Positions 9,872 to 18,606 of a DNA stretch of 64,000 bases are shown piece by piece; positions within the stretch are counted from its first letter, which is position 1; every line of letters begins with the position of its first letter. The stretch is taken from contig NZ_PYWI01000016.1 of the NCBI RefSeq assembly GCF_003049575.1, positions 37,049 to 101,048 on the forward strand, given 5' to 3'. The notes under the pieces were generated by a model. The model was given only the letters and a program-made list of their open reading frames with translations. It did no database searches and was not told where the DNA came from. Source of the DNA: Lysinibacillus parviboronicapiens. Its GTDB lineage: Bacteria; Bacillota; Bacilli; Bacillales_A; Planococcaceae. The translations under genes were made by a program, and so were the position numbers.

Positions 9872-10573
9872 GTGGGAAAGTTGCACTATGAAGTAGTATT
9901 ACCTGCTGCTGGTAGCGGAAAGCGAATGGGTGCAGGACAAAATAAGTTATTTTTAACGCTCTTAGAGAAACCTATTTTAATACACACGCTTGAAGTATTT
10001 GAACAAGACGAACAGTGCACAGGCATTTGGCTTGCAGTGAAGCCAGAAGAACGTGTAATCATTCAAGAAATGCTGGCGATATATGGAATCACTAAGGTTA
10101 AAGGTTTACCTAATGGTGGGGCAGAGCGTCAACACTCGGTTCATTCCTGTATGAAGGAAATGGAGCAAGTGGATATAGTCCTTGTCCATGATGCGGCACG
10201 ACCTTTTATTACCCATAATATTATTGCAAATCTTGTACGGAGTGCCCATGATTTTGGAGCTGCCATTGCGGGGGTGCGTGCAAAGGATACTATGAAAAAA
10301 GTACGTGAGGGAATCATTGAGGAGACGGTTGACCGTGAAAGTCTCTGGATGATTCAAACACCCCAAGCCTTCCAATTTGATTTAATCGTGCAGGCAGAGG
10401 ATATCGCTGAAAAAATCGGCTTCCTTGGTACGGATGAAGCGATGTTAGTTGAACGTCTCGGCCACGCAGTGCATATCGTCGAAAGTAGCTATGAAAACGT
10501 GAAGATGACGACGAAGGAAGATTTAGTATTTGGCGAGGCCATTTTACGTAGACGTGCATTAGAAACGAAATAA
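9872..10573 (+). CDS. ispD: 2-C-methyl-D-erythritol 4-phosphate cytidylyltransferase IspD
   Basis: At 233 residues this matches IspD, which transfers CMP from CTP to methylerythritol phosphate in the non-mevalonate isoprenoid pathway. Visible motifs are the nucleotide-binding PAAGSGKRMGAGQNK (about residues 11-25), VHDAARPF near 107, and the DTMKKV segment near 138. The GTG start at 9872 is four bases after the yacL stop; TTG at 9881 is an alternative because the ribosome site overlaps the yacL end. ispF follows after a terminator, so the two enzymes may not be strictly co-transcribed here. Confidence 0.95.
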   Translation: MGKLHYEVVLPAAGSGKRMGAGQNKLFLTLLEKPILIHTLEVFEQDEQCTGIWLAVKPEERVIIQEMLAIYGITKVKGLPNGGAERQHSVHSCMKEMEQVDIVLVHDAARPFITHNIIANLVRSAHDFGAAIAGVRAKDTMKKVREGIIEETVDRESLWMIQTPQAFQFDLIVQAEDIAEKIGFLGTDEAMLVERLGHAVHIVESSYENVKMTTKEDLVFGEAILRRRALETK

Positions 10574-10590
10574 AGAATAAACTATGAAAT

Positions 10591-10623
10591 CTCGTCTGGC
10601 TCTTGAGCTGATGGGGTTTTTTA
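10591..10623 (+). terminator. Terminator between ispD and ispF
   Basis: The stem combines GCTC/GAGC near the loop and CTCGTC/GATGGG further out with wobbles, followed by six T. It implies separate or attenuated transcription of ispF. Confidence 0.7.
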
Positions 10624-10687
10624 GCATAAAAATGACATAAATTGAGGTCTGTTCTATAAATTCCTAATGCTATAGGCTGATAACAAA

Positions 10688-10804
10688 ATTTCCTAGGAAA
10701 TATGTTAAAATATGAAGGTATGGTCATTCAGATAAAATATAAAAATGGAAGTAGGTGAGTGCTGCTACAAGCTCTTTGTTGTAGTTTGTAGTAGCGAAAA
10801 TTGT
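10688..10804 (+). promoter_or_regulatory. Structured ispF leader with a palindrome and alternative hairpins
   Basis: A perfect 14-base palindrome (ATTTCCTAGGAAAT, 10688-10701) adjoins a TAAAAT -10-like box at 10706-10711. Downstream, 10761-10770 can pair either with TTGTAG at 10779-10784 or with 10786-10795, which ends ten bases before the ispF start codon. No strong ribosome site is visible in front of the start. The regulatory role is an inference. Confidence 0.35.
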
Positions 10805-11281
10805 ATGTTTCGAATAGGACAAGGATTTGATGTACATGCATTTGAAGAAGGGCGCCCTTTAATTATTGGTGGTATAACTATTCCACATGAAAAGGGATTA
10901 GTTGGTCATTCAGATGCAGACGTATTATTACACACGGTAACAGATGCAGCACTGGGGGCAATTGGTGAGGGAGACATTGGTCGTCATTTCCCAGATACTG
11001 ATCCAGCATTTAAGGATGCGGACTCAGCAAAGTTGCTAGCGTATATTTGGAAAATGGTTGAGGATAGAGGCTATGTGTTAGGGAATGTAGACTGCACAAT
11101 TATGGCACAGCGTCCGAAAATGGCACCATATATAGGACAAATGCAAAATCGTATTGCTGAATTACTTCATGCACAACCGTCGCAGGTGAATGTTAAGGCA
11201 ACTACGACTGAACGATTAGGCTTTACTGGTCGTGAAGAAGGTATCGCCTCTATGGCAACTATTTTATTAATTAAAAAATAA
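10805..11281 (+). CDS. ispF: 2-C-methyl-D-erythritol 2,4-cyclodiphosphate synthase IspF
   Basis: From ATG 10805 the protein is 158 residues, matching B. subtilis IspF end to end: [13 protein letters not shown] with the metal ligands Asp and His of DVH at residues 9-11, the substrate loop [10 protein letters not shown] near 35-44, and [17 protein letters not shown] near the C-terminus. The enzyme forms a trimer binding Zn2+ and cyclises CDP-methylerythritol phosphate. A longer reading frame begins at 10745 and would add 20 cysteine-rich residues; homology does not support it. The lack of a clear ribosome site near 10805 is unusual. Confidence 0.93.
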   Translation: MFRIGQGFDVHAFEEGRPLIIGGITIPHEKGLVGHSDADVLLHTVTDAALGAIGEGDIGRHFPDTDPAFKDADSAKLLAYIWKMVEDRGYVLGNVDCTIMAQRPKMAPYIGQMQNRIAELLHAQPSQVNVKATTTERLGFTGREEGIASMATILLIKK

Positions 11282-11288
11282 ATTGAAG

Positions 11289-11324
11289 GCGTGTGCTTTA
11301 TTCCTAGACACGCGCTACTTTTAT
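11289..11324 (+). terminator. Weak terminator-like hairpin after ispF
   Basis: GCGTGT (11289-11294) pairs with ACACGC (11308-11313), followed a few bases later by a T-rich stretch. A TAAAAT box at 11342-11347 downstream could serve gltX, but its -35 region is poor. Confidence 0.45.
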
Positions 11325-11404
11325 TTCCTATTCTACAGTGGTAAAATGAACAAAGTTAACAAGGTCGGAATTTTTTCAGACGAACATTTAGGAGGCTTTT
11401 AATT

Positions 11405-12868
11405 ATGACGAAAGAAGTTCGCGTTCGTTATGCACCATCACCAACAGGTTTCTTACATATTGGTGGGGCGCGTACAGCGTTATTCAACTATTTATATGCA
11501 AGACATCACAACGGTAAGTTTATCGTACGTATTGAGGATACGGATATCGAGCGTAATGTAGAAGGCGGGGAAGCATCTCAGCTAGACAACTTAAAGTGGT
11601 TAGGCATTGAATATGATGAATCTATAGACATTGGTGGTCCCTATGCACCTTATCGTCAAATGGAGCGTCTAGATACTTATAAAAAACATGCAGAAAAGCT
11701 ATTAGATAAGGGTGCAGCTTATAAATGTTTCTGTTCATCAGAAAAACTAGAAGCATCTCGAGAAGAACAAAAAGCGCGTGGCGTTGCGGCTCCGACTTAT
11801 GATGGAACTTGCCGTCATTTATCGGCTGAAGAAGTAGCGGCAAAAGAAGCGGCTGGTGAACAATACACAATTCGCATGCGTGTTCCTGAAAACGTAACAT
11901 ATGAATTTGAAGATTTAGTACGTGGACAAGTCACATTCGAATCAAAAGATATCGGCGACTGGGTAATCGTAAAAGCAAATGGAATTCCAACATATAATTA
12001 TGCAGTAGTATTAGATGATCACTTTATGGAAATTTCACATGTTTTCCGTGGTGAAGAGCATTTATCAAACACACCAAAGCAAATGATGATTTTCGATGCA
12101 TTCGGCTGGGAATATCCGCGCTTCGGTCATATGACATTAATCATTAACGAAAATCGAAAAAAATTATCAAAACGTGATGAATCAATTATTCAATTCGTGA
12201 CGCAATATAAAGATCTTGGCTACCTACCAGAAGCTATGTTTAACTTCTTTGCATTATTAGGCTGGTCTCCAGAAGGGGAAGAAGAAATCTTCTCGAAAGA
12301 ACAATTTATCGAAATGTTTGATGAAAAGCGTTTGTCAAAATCGCCATCTATGTTCGATAAGCAAAAGCTTACTTGGATGAATAATCAGTACATCAAAAAA
12401 TTATCATTAGAAGAAGTGGTAGCATTATCTTTACCACACTTACAAAAAGCAGGTTTATTACCAGAAGAATTAACAACAGAAGAGCGTGCTTGGGCAACGG
12501 ATTTAATTGCACTTTACCATGAACAAATGAGCTTTGGTGCTGAAATTGTGGAACTATCTAGCCTATTCTTCAATGAACATATTGAATATGATGGAGAAGC
12601 GAATGAAGTCTTAGCTGGTGAGCAAGTTCCACAAGTAATGGCAGCATTCAAAGTCCAACTTGAAGGCTTAGAAGAGTTTTCACCAGAAACGGTCAAAGCT
12701 GCTATTAAAGCTGTGCAAAAAGAAACAGGCCATAAAGGCAAAAATTTATTCATGCCAATCCGTGTTGTCACTACAGGGGAAACACATGGTCCTGAATTAC
12801 CAAATGCTATTTGCCTGATTGGTAAAGAAAAAACAATTGCTCGCGTAGATAAATACGCGCAGAAATAG
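11405..12868 (+). CDS. gltX: Glutamyl-tRNA synthetase
   Basis: This 487-residue class I synthetase has the HIGH motif as [16 protein letters not shown] near residues 10-25, the KMSKS equivalent KLSKRDE near 253, and a C-terminal anticodon-binding helical domain. In Bacillales this enzyme is usually non-discriminating and also charges tRNA-Gln with glutamate for GatCAB amidation; that is inferred from the lineage. The ATG follows AGGAGG by eight bases. It is followed by the cysteine T-box, as in B. subtilis. Confidence 0.97.
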   Translation: MTKEVRVRYAPSPTGFLHIGGARTALFNYLYARHHNGKFIVRIEDTDIERNVEGGEASQLDNLKWLGIEYDESIDIGGPYAPYRQMERLDTYKKHAEKLLDKGAAYKCFCSSEKLEASREEQKARGVAAPTYDGTCRHLSAEEVAAKEAAGEQYTIRMRVPENVTYEFEDLVRGQVTFESKDIGDWVIVKANGIPTYNYAVVLDDHFMEISHVFRGEEHLSNTPKQMMIFDAFGWEYPRFGHMTLIINENRKKLSKRDESIIQFVTQYKDLGYLPEAMFNFFALLGWSPEGEEEIFSKEQFIEMFDEKRLSKSPSMFDKQKLTWMNNQYIKKLSLEEVVALSLPHLQKAGLLPEELTTEERAWATDLIALYHEQMSFGAEIVELSSLFFNEHIEYDGEANEVLAGEQVPQVMAAFKVQLEGLEEFSPETVKAAIKAVQKETGHKGKNLFMPIRVVTTGETHGPELPNAICLIGKEKTIARVDKYAQK

Positions 12869-12875
12869 AATTTTA

Positions 12876-12903
12876 TTGACAATTTGCTTCTTCGATGTAA
12901 AAT
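12876..12903 (+). promoter_or_regulatory. Sigma-A promoter for the cysE-cysS T-box transcript
   Basis: A perfect TTGACA (12876-12881) and TAAAAT (12898-12903) are separated by 16 bases, and the T-box leader begins about 60 bases downstream. Confidence 0.85.
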
Positions 12904-12969
12904 GGATTTAACTTTTAAAAAAACAGAATTTGCATGGACTAAGTTTAATATAATATTTTAAAGTGTTGA

Positions 12970-13207
12970 TAAGGAGAAGTACGTAGCGCATGCTCTAAAG
13001 AGAGGACCATCACCGGCTGAAAGTGGTCTGAGCCAAGGCAAAACCGAAATGCACCTTTGAGCATAGGGCTGAACATTAAGTAGGCTTTATCGGTTCGTTC
13101 CCGTTAAAGAACGTCCAGAGTGGAGGGCATTTGCCTTCAATCAGAGTGGAACCGCGCAAATTTAGCGTCTCTGTCATTCCTTACAAGGAATGATGGGGAC
13201 GTTTTTT
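12970..13207 (+). promoter_or_regulatory. T-box leader responding to uncharged tRNA-Cys
   Basis: The conserved T-box sequence AGAGTGGAACCGCGC is at 13143-13157, directly before a terminator hairpin (arms about 13166-13182 and 13185-13202, then T6). The antiterminator should form between the T-box and upstream bases. In the specifier loop the context GAAATGCACC places TGC at 13050-13052, a cysteine codon, agreeing with the downstream cysE and cysS. Uncharged tRNA-Cys should stabilise the antiterminator and switch on cysteine synthesis and charging. Confidence 0.92.
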
Positions 13208-13386
13208 CGTTATTCGGTAGCTGGGGAAATAGCGACTGAAAAGGGACCCTCAAACTTTATAGTTGCTTCCTTCGGCAAGTTATCTGTAGGAGAGGGCGGC
13301 TGGAGTAATTCCAAAGGGCGCAATGGAGAGCAATATTATTTGCTGGAGAAGCTAGACAGATCAAAATTGAAAAGGGGGAGTTTTTT
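13208..13386 (+). other. Unexplained 179-base segment between the T-box terminator and cysE
   Basis: A reading frame of 70 codons covers it, but it begins within the terminator stem and ends inside cysE, so it is unlikely to be a gene. Small hairpins such as TTGC/GCAA around a TTCCTTCG loop can be drawn. No known riboswitch is recognised. Confidence 0.4.
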
Positions 13387-14037
13387 ATGTTTAAAAGAAT
13401 GAAGGAAGATGTAGAAACGATTTTTGAGAATGATCCAGCGGCGCGCAGTGTGCTGGAAGTTGTATTAACATATTCAGGTTTACATGCTACATGGGCGCAT
13501 CGTATTGCACACTGGTTCTTTAAAAAGCGCTTTTATTTTATAGCACGTTCGATTTCACAAATAAGCCGCTTCTTTACGGGAATTGAAATTCATCCCGGTG
13601 CCAAAATTGGTCGTCGCTTCTTTATAGACCATGGTATGGGGGTTGTGATAGGTGAAACTTGTGAGATTGGTGATAATGTTACACTTTATCAAGGAGTCAC
13701 ACTAGGTGGTACAGGGAAGGAAAAAGGGAAACGTCATCCGACATTACAGGATAATGTGCTAGTGGCAACAGGTGCAAAGGTATTAGGTTCGATTACAATT
13801 GGTGAGAATAGTAAAATTGGTGCAGGATCAGTTGTCTTAAAAGAAGTACCGCCAAATGCTACGGTTGTCGGTATCCCTGGTAAAATTGTGATAAAAGATG
13901 GCGTTCGTTTAGAGAAAAAACTAGACCATCAAAATATTCCTGACCCTGTAGAGGAACGTTGTCAAGGTTTCGAGAAGCAAATAGCAGCTTTGCAAGAAGA
14001 AATCGGACACTTACAAAAGGAGAGAGAAATACAATGA
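13387..14037 (+). CDS. cysE: Serine O-acetyltransferase CysE
   Basis: The 216-residue protein has the left-handed beta-helix hexapeptide repeats of [29 protein letters not shown] (written here only as its ends [11 protein letters not shown] and VVIGE), then [13 protein letters not shown], the acetyl-CoA and serine loop. It makes O-acetylserine from serine and acetyl-CoA, the first step to cysteine. The C-terminal tail past residue 180 is charged and coiled. ATG follows AAAAGGGGGAG. It overlaps cysS by four bases, so synthesis and charging of cysteine are co-expressed under the T-box. Confidence 0.96.
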   Translation: MFKRMKEDVETIFENDPAARSVLEVVLTYSGLHATWAHRIAHWFFKKRFYFIARSISQISRFFTGIEIHPGAKIGRRFFIDHGMGVVIGETCEIGDNVTLYQGVTLGGTGKEKGKRHPTLQDNVLVATGAKVLGSITIGENSKIGAGSVVLKEVPPNATVVGIPGKIVIKDGVRLEKKLDHQNIPDPVEERCQGFEKQIAALQEEIGHLQKEREIQ

Positions 14038-15434
14038 GTATCCAAATTTTCAACTCATTAAAAAGACAAAAAGAAACTTTCGTACCGTTAGAAGAAGGTA
14101 AAGTTAAAATGTATGTTTGCGGTCCGACTGTTTATAACTATATTCATATTGGTAATTCCCGTCCGGTCATTGTTTATGATACTGTACGTCGATATTTTCA
14201 ATACAAAGGTTATGAAGTGAAATTTGTGTCAAATTTCACAGATGTGGATGACAAAATTATTAAAGCTGCCAACGAACTTGGTGAGGAAGTACATGAACTA
14301 ACAGAACGTTTTATTGCAGCATATTTTGAAGATGTTACAGCATTAGGCTGCAAAAAAGCAGATGTACATCCTCGTGTAACAGAACATATGGATGACATTA
14401 TTGATTTCATTAAAGTTTTAATCGATAAGGGCTATGCTTATGAGTCAACGGGAGATGTTTATTATCGTACACGTAAATTTGACGGTTACGGTAAGTTATC
14501 ACATCAATCAGTGGATGATTTAAAGATTGGCGCTCGCATTGAAGCAGGTGAGAAGAAAGATGACGCGTTAGACTTTGCACTATGGAAGGCTGCTAAGCCA
14601 GATGAAATTTACTGGGAAAGCCCTTGGGGCAAAGGGCGTCCAGGTTGGCATATAGAGTGCTCGGTGATGGCACGTGAGCATCTAGGTGATACAATTGATA
14701 TTCATGCAGGTGGTCAAGATTTAACATTCCCACACCATGAAAATGAAATTGCCCAATCAGAAGCACATAATGACAAAACGTTTGCGCGATACTGGATGCA
14801 TAATGGGTATATTAATATTGATAATGAAAAAATGTCAAAATCTCTTGGCAATTTTGTACTTGTAAACGATATTCGTAAACAGATTGATCCGCAAGTGTTA
14901 CGTTTCTTTATGCTATCTGTACACTACCGCCATCCTATTAACTTTGCGAAGGATTTAGTTGATGCAGCGGCTACTGGTCTAGAGCGTATACGTACAGCTT
15001 ACAACAATGTGAAACACCGCTTAACGGCAACTGCTAGTCTTGGTGATAACTCAGTGGAATGGCTAGAAAAAATAGCTGCGCAAAAAGTTCAATTTGAAGA
15101 GGCAATGGATGATGATTTTAATACAGCCAATGCGATTTCAGTTTTATTTGAACTAGCACGTATCGCTAATATCTACTTGAATGAAACGAATACTGATGAG
15201 AAAGTATTGATAAGTTTTATGGAAACTTTTGAGGGCATAGGTGACGTCTTAGGTATTGAATTTGCAGTAGAATCTGAACTATTAGACGAAGAAATTGAAG
15301 CACTTTTACAAGAGCGCGTAGAAGCACGTAAAAACCGAGATTTTGCTCGTTCAGATGAAATCCGTGACCATTTGCAAGCGCAAGGTATCATCTTAGAAGA
15401 TACTCGCCAAGGAACTAGATGGAAACGAGGGTAA
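14034..15434 (+). CDS. cysS: Cysteinyl-tRNA synthetase
   Basis: Starting at ATG 14034 the protein has 466 residues, the same size as B. subtilis CysS. It shows the HIGH motif as [12 protein letters not shown] (about residues 29-40), zinc ligands beginning with Cys in YVCGPT and continuing in ECSVMARE and HHENE, and KMSKSLGN near 266. The start overlaps the cysE stop (ATGA) and an AAAAGGAGAG site lies just upstream. A longer frame opening at 13959 lies inside cysE and is not supported. Confidence 0.97.
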   Translation: MSIQIFNSLKRQKETFVPLEEGKVKMYVCGPTVYNYIHIGNSRPVIVYDTVRRYFQYKGYEVKFVSNFTDVDDKIIKAANELGEEVHELTERFIAAYFEDVTALGCKKADVHPRVTEHMDDIIDFIKVLIDKGYAYESTGDVYYRTRKFDGYGKLSHQSVDDLKIGARIEAGEKKDDALDFALWKAAKPDEIYWESPWGKGRPGWHIECSVMAREHLGDTIDIHAGGQDLTFPHHENEIAQSEAHNDKTFARYWMHNGYINIDNEKMSKSLGNFVLVNDIRKQIDPQVLRFFMLSVHYRHPINFAKDLVDAAATGLERIRTAYNNVKHRLTATASLGDNSVEWLEKIAAQKVQFEEAMDDDFNTANAISVLFELARIANIYLNETNTDEKVLISFMETFEGIGDVLGIEFAVESELLDEEIEALLQERVEARKNRDFARSDEIRDHLQAQGIILEDTRQGTRWKRG

Positions 15435-15438
15435 GGAC

Positions 15439-15858
15439 TTGGATAAACTCCGAAATGAAGATGTGAAACAATTGAATGCATTAGCCCTAGCGTATATGGG
15501 TGATGCAGTTTTAGAACAGAAAATTCGTGAGCATTTGTTGCGTGCTGGACGTGTAAAACCAAATACGCTTCACAAAGAGGCGACGCACTATGTATCAGCG
15601 AAGGCACAGTCTAGTATTGTGCATCGTATGATAGACGAAAACTTTTTATCAGAGCAGGAATTAGCTGTGTTCCGTCGAGGGCGCAATGCTAAATCCGGCT
15701 CTGTGCCAAAGAATACGGATGTACAAACATACCGTAATAGCTCAGGCTTTGAGGCCGTGCTCGGTAGTCTATATTTATTAAATGAATTAGAACGCGTTTA
15801 TGAAATCATTGCATACGCTATTCAAATAATCGAGGAATCAAAAGGAGTGTCAAAATAA
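15439..15858 (+). CDS. mrnC: Mini-ribonuclease 3 (MrnC)
   Basis: This 139-residue protein is an RNase III catalytic domain without a double-stranded RNA binding domain. The signature [18 protein letters not shown] at about residues 14-31 carries the catalytic acidic residues, with a second set in [14 protein letters not shown] near 100-113. In B. subtilis MrnC matures the 3' and 5' ends of 23S rRNA. The start is TTG at 15439, four bases after cysS. Its stop overlaps the rlmB start by one base. Confidence 0.95.
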   Translation: MDKLRNEDVKQLNALALAYMGDAVLEQKIREHLLRAGRVKPNTLHKEATHYVSAKAQSSIVHRMIDENFLSEQELAVFRRGRNAKSGSVPKNTDVQTYRNSSGFEAVLGSLYLLNELERVYEIIAYAIQIIEESKGVSK

Positions 15859-16610
15859 TGGCAGAACAAAATGGTGAAATTATTGCCGGTAAAAACCCAG
15901 TGTTAGAAGCACTTCGTTCAGGCCGCGATATGAATAAGGTATGGATTGCAGAAGGTGTTAAAAAATCAGGAGTAGGCGAACTACTTGATTTAGCACGTGA
16001 ACGTGGAATCATTGTTCAATTTGTACCGAAAAAAAAGGTAGATCAATTAACAGATGCAAATCACCAAGGAATTGTTGCTTCTGTTGCGGCATATAGTTAT
16101 GCTGAACTAGACGACTTATTTTTAGCAGCAGAAAAAAAACAAGAAGATCCATTTTTCTTAATCTTAGATGAGTTAGAAGATCCGCATAATTTAGGTTCTA
16201 TTATGCGAACTGCAGATGCAATTGGTGTACACGGTATCATTATTCCGAAGCGTCGCTCAGTTAGTTTGACTGCTGTCGTAGCCAAAGCTTCAACGGGTGC
16301 TATTGAACACGTACCTGTTGTGCGAGTTAGCAACCTAGCACAAACAGTGGATGAGTTAAAAGATCGAGGCGTATGGATTGCAGGGACAGACGCAAAGGGC
16401 TCTGTAGATTATCGTAAAATGGATGCGACATTACCTCTTGCTATCATTATTGGTAGTGAAGGGAAAGGAATGGGTCGCCTGTTAAAAGAAAAATGTGACT
16501 TTTTATATCATTTGCCAATGATAGGGCATGTCACATCATTAAATGCTTCTGTAGCTGCTGCGCTTTTAATGTACGAAGTGTATCGTAAACGTCAAGAAGC
16601 GAATGACTAA
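15858..16610 (+). CDS. rlmB: 23S rRNA (guanosine-2'-O-)-methyltransferase RlmB family (TrmH/SpoU)
   Basis: The 250-residue protein has an N-terminal L30e-like RNA-binding domain (about 8-85) and a SpoU methyltransferase domain with a deep trefoil knot: motif 1 LDELEDPHNLGSIMRTADA near 108-126, motif 2 IIIGSEGKGMG near 194-204, motif 3 GHVTSLNASVAAALLMYE near 222-239. The family 2'-O-methylates a guanosine in 23S rRNA. Start TAATG overlaps the mrnC stop; AAGGAG lies just upstream. Confidence 0.94.
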   Translation: MAEQNGEIIAGKNPVLEALRSGRDMNKVWIAEGVKKSGVGELLDLARERGIIVQFVPKKKVDQLTDANHQGIVASVAAYSYAELDDLFLAAEKKQEDPFFLILDELEDPHNLGSIMRTADAIGVHGIIIPKRRSVSLTAVVAKASTGAIEHVPVVRVSNLAQTVDELKDRGVWIAGTDAKGSVDYRKMDATLPLAIIIGSEGKGMGRLLKEKCDFLYHLPMIGHVTSLNASVAAALLMYEVYRKRQEAND

Positions 16611-16612
16611 CG

Positions 16613-17125
16613 ATGAAAAACATTTTGCTTGTCGACGGTTATAATATGATTGGAGCCTGGAAAGAGCTACGTCCTTTACGTGATACAAATTTTGAGGATG
16701 CACGCAAGCGCTTGATTGAACTCATGGCTGAATATAAAGCAGCTATGGGATGGCGAGTAATTATCGTGTTTGACGCGCATCTTGTGCCAGGTGTGGAACA
16801 ATCGTATTTAGAGAACGATGTCGAAATCATTTATACTCGAAAAAATGAAACAGCAGATGAGCGCATTGAAAAGATGACACAGGAATTAAAAGCAAGACAT
16901 GTACAGATTCACGTAGCAACCTCCGATATGACAGAGCAAAATGTGATTTTTGGTAACGGTGCTCTTCGTAAATCGGCGAGGGAGCTTGAGATTGATATGG
17001 GGATTATTCAACATAAAATTTCTCATGATGTAAAACACAAACAAGATAGCAAGCCGCCTTCTCGTATAGAATTAAAGCCAGATGTTGCATTGGCCTTCGA
17101 AAAATGGCGTCGCGGTTTAAAATGA
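16613..17125 (+). CDS. rae1: Rae1/YacP, NYN-domain ribosome-associated endoribonuclease
   Basis: The 170-residue protein is a NYN (PIN-like) nuclease, beginning ILLVDGYNMIGAW with the conserved Asp near residue 7 and continuing IVFDAH near 52-57 and KNETADERIEKM near 80. B. subtilis Rae1 enters the ribosomal A site and cleaves specific translated mRNAs. It starts two bases after rlmB with no strong ribosome site, so coupling is likely. Gene order mrnC-rlmB-yacP-sigH is as in B. subtilis. Confidence 0.93.
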   Translation: MKNILLVDGYNMIGAWKELRPLRDTNFEDARKRLIELMAEYKAAMGWRVIIVFDAHLVPGVEQSYLENDVEIIYTRKNETADERIEKMTQELKARHVQIHVATSDMTEQNVIFGNGALRKSARELEIDMGIIQHKISHDVKHKQDSKPPSRIELKPDVALAFEKWRRGLK

Positions 17126-17129
17126 TTGA

Positions 17130-17159
17130 TTGACGTGTATTTTCCAATTCCGTTATACT
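17130..17159 (+). promoter_or_regulatory. Sigma-A promoter of sigH
   Basis: TTGACG (17130-17135) and TATACT (17154-17159) are 18 bases apart, 35 bases before the sigH start. B. subtilis sigH is repressed by AbrB in this region; no AbrB site can be assigned by eye. Confidence 0.7.
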
Positions 17160-17193
17160 GTTCCTAATTATCTGTTGTAGCTGAGGTGATACC

Positions 17194-17841
17194 ATGTTTA
17201 AAAATAGTATTGTACAAGTGACACAAGATTTTGAACGATTCAATGACGAAGAACTTATTGAAATGGTGCATCAAGGTAATACAGATGCGTTGGATTTTTT
17301 GATTACGAAGTACCGTTTGTTAGTAAGGGCAAAGGCGAGATCTTATTTTTTGATTGGTGCGGATAAGGAAGATATTGTACAAGAAGGCATGATAGGCTTA
17401 TATAAAGCAATCCGTGATTTTAAAGGGGATAAACTTGCTTCTTTTCGCGCTTTTGCAGAATTGTGTATTACAAGACAGATTATTACGGCGATTAAAACGG
17501 CCACAAGACAAAAGCACATTCCGCTCAATTCCTATGTATCTTTGGACAAGCCGATTTTTGATGAAGAATCGGACCGTACCCTGATGGATGTGTTAACAGG
17601 TGCTATTATGGATGATCCAGAAGAGTTAATGATTCATAGAGAAGAGTTTGGTTATTTGGAAGAAAAGATGAGTGAGATCTTAAGTGAGTTGGAGCTACAA
17701 GTGTTAGCTCTATACTTAGACGGACAATCCTACCATGAAATTTCTGCAAAATTGAATCGCCATGTGAAGTCCATAGACAATGCACTGCAACGAGTAAAGC
17801 GAAAATTAGAGCGACATTTAGTTCTTGAGGAAATGTTATAG
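17194..17841 (+). CDS. sigH: RNA polymerase sigma factor SigH (sporulation onset)
   Basis: The 215-residue protein is close to B. subtilis sigma-H in length. Region 2 contains DKEDIVQEGMIGLYKAIRDF (about residues 53-72), the core-binding helix and -10 recognition segment; region 4 is the C-terminal HTH with LDGQSYHEISAKLNRH near 175-190. It directs early sporulation and competence genes. ATG follows GAGGTGAT. Its own promoter and a GC-rich palindrome at the 3' end make it a separate unit. Confidence 0.97.
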   Translation: MFKNSIVQVTQDFERFNDEELIEMVHQGNTDALDFLITKYRLLVRAKARSYFLIGADKEDIVQEGMIGLYKAIRDFKGDKLASFRAFAELCITRQIITAIKTATRQKHIPLNSYVSLDKPIFDEESDRTLMDVLTGAIMDDPEELMIHREEFGYLEEKMSEILSELELQVLALYLDGQSYHEISAKLNRHVKSIDNALQRVKRKLERHLVLEEML

Positions 17842-17842
17842 A

Positions 17843-17854
17843 GGGTGCGCACCC
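17843..17854. other. GC-rich palindrome directly after sigH
   Basis: GGGTGCGCACCC is a perfect 12-base palindrome two bases after the stop codon and before the next promoter. No T-run follows, so it may be a weak processing or pausing hairpin rather than a terminator. Confidence 0.4.
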
Positions 17855-17857
17855 TTG

Positions 17858-17892
17858 TTGACATTGACAAATATAGGTGTTAGTCTTTAAAA
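17858..17892 (+). promoter_or_regulatory. Promoter region of rpmG-secE
   Basis: Two overlapping TTGACA boxes (17858-17863 and 17864-17869) lie 17 bases from TAGTCT (17881-17886) and TTAAAA (17887-17892) respectively. Either pair could direct rpmG and secE. Confidence 0.6.
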
Positions 17893-17917
17893 GACAAAGT
17901 GCCGAAAAGGTGATTAA

Positions 17918-18064
17918 ATGGCAAAGAAAGTCGTGCTAAATTGTGATAAATGCGGCTCGAGAAATTACACACTTCCTGCGAAGGAAGGTTCAACTGTACG
18001 TCTCGAATTAAAGAAATTTTGCTCGCATTGCAATGAACATACAGTGCATAAACAAACGCTATAA
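17918..18064 (+). CDS. rpmG: 50S ribosomal protein L33 (CxxC form)
   Basis: The gene encodes 48 residues (MAKKVVLNCDKCGSRNY...), with two zinc-binding pairs CDKCG and CSHCN, so it is the zinc-dependent (C+) type of L33. B. subtilis carries several rpmG paralogues, with C- forms induced by zinc starvation; the copy next to secE here keeps all four cysteines. ATG follows GAAAAGGTG by five bases. It precedes secE as in B. subtilis. Confidence 0.95.
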   Translation: MAKKVVLNCDKCGSRNYTLPAKEGSTVRLELKKFCSHCNEHTVHKQTL

Positions 18065-18111
18065 ATGATTTATAAATAGACAGATACGATTGATTCGGAG
18101 GTTAGGCTAGA

Positions 18112-18297
18112 ATGGGCAAGATTAAAGGATTTTTCAGCGACGTAATGTCGGAAATGCGAAAAACAAGCTGGCCAAAAAGTAAAGAACTGACGAAATATAC
18201 AGTAGTCGTAATTTCGACTGTAGTAATTATGGCTTTATTTTTTGTGTTAGTAGACTTAGGCATTTCATCATTATTCCGCTGGTACTTAGAGTTATAA
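18112..18297 (+). CDS. secE: Preprotein translocase subunit SecE
   Basis: This 61-residue single-span membrane protein has the SecE motif EMRKTSWPKSKEL at residues 14-26, which clamps SecY on the cytoplasmic face, and one transmembrane helix at about 28-51. It stabilises the SecYEG channel. ATG lies downstream of CGGAGG. Unlike the compact B. subtilis arrangement, a terminator and over 300 bases separate it from nusG. Confidence 0.96.
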   Translation: MGKIKGFFSDVMSEMRKTSWPKSKELTKYTVVVISTVVIMALFFVLVDLGISSLFRWYLEL

Positions 18298-18330
18298 TTT
18301 AGTAAAGAGCATGTTAATACTTTTGAAAAT

Positions 18331-18358
18331 AGCCCGTCCATTACAATAACGGGTTTTT
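18331..18358 (+). terminator. Terminator after secE
   Basis: AGCCCGT (18331-18337) pairs with ACGGGTT (18349-18355) and six T follow. Confidence 0.8.
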
Positions 18359-18362
18359 TCGT

Positions 18363-18391
18363 TTGTTTTATGAAGTGAACAGCAGTAAAAT
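18363..18391 (+). promoter_or_regulatory. Candidate promoter of nusG
   Basis: TTGTTT (18363-18368) and TAAAAT (18386-18391) are 17 bases apart, immediately after the secE terminator, which would make nusG a separate transcript. Confidence 0.45.
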
Positions 18392-18399
18392 GTTCTCAT

Positions 18400-18606
18400 T
18401 ATGATAAGTGTGCTACCGGGCAAGAAATGGGGTAGCGTTAGATGACTACGCTAATAGTGTATCTATCATCGAGCTTTCGCTTGCTATTAGCGAAAGCTAT
18501 ATTTTTCTAATGAGGGCATTGTGAAAAGAGTAATAATGCAATTAGCATAAACGATCATTTTCACTTTTATTTGTAAGGGAGGGACGGACGAGTAGTCCTA
18601 GTAGTT
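18400..18606 (+). promoter_or_regulatory. Hairpin-rich nusG leader with a distant ribosome site
   Basis: Three hairpins can be drawn: CTACC/GGTAG near 18412-18435, TAGCG/CGCTA near 18433-18453, and a perfect 10-bp stem (18472-18481 with 18489-18498) followed by ATATTTTT, which resembles an attenuator. The ribosome site AAGGGAGG (18575-18582) lies 24 bases from the ATG, but GGAC/GTCC (18586-18598) could fold and shorten that gap to about 11 bases. Confidence 0.5.

Noticed and set aside
13190..13402. 70-codon frame across the T-box terminator and the cysE start
   Set aside because: It begins inside the terminator stem, has no ribosome site and ends within cysE in another frame; no recognisable protein.
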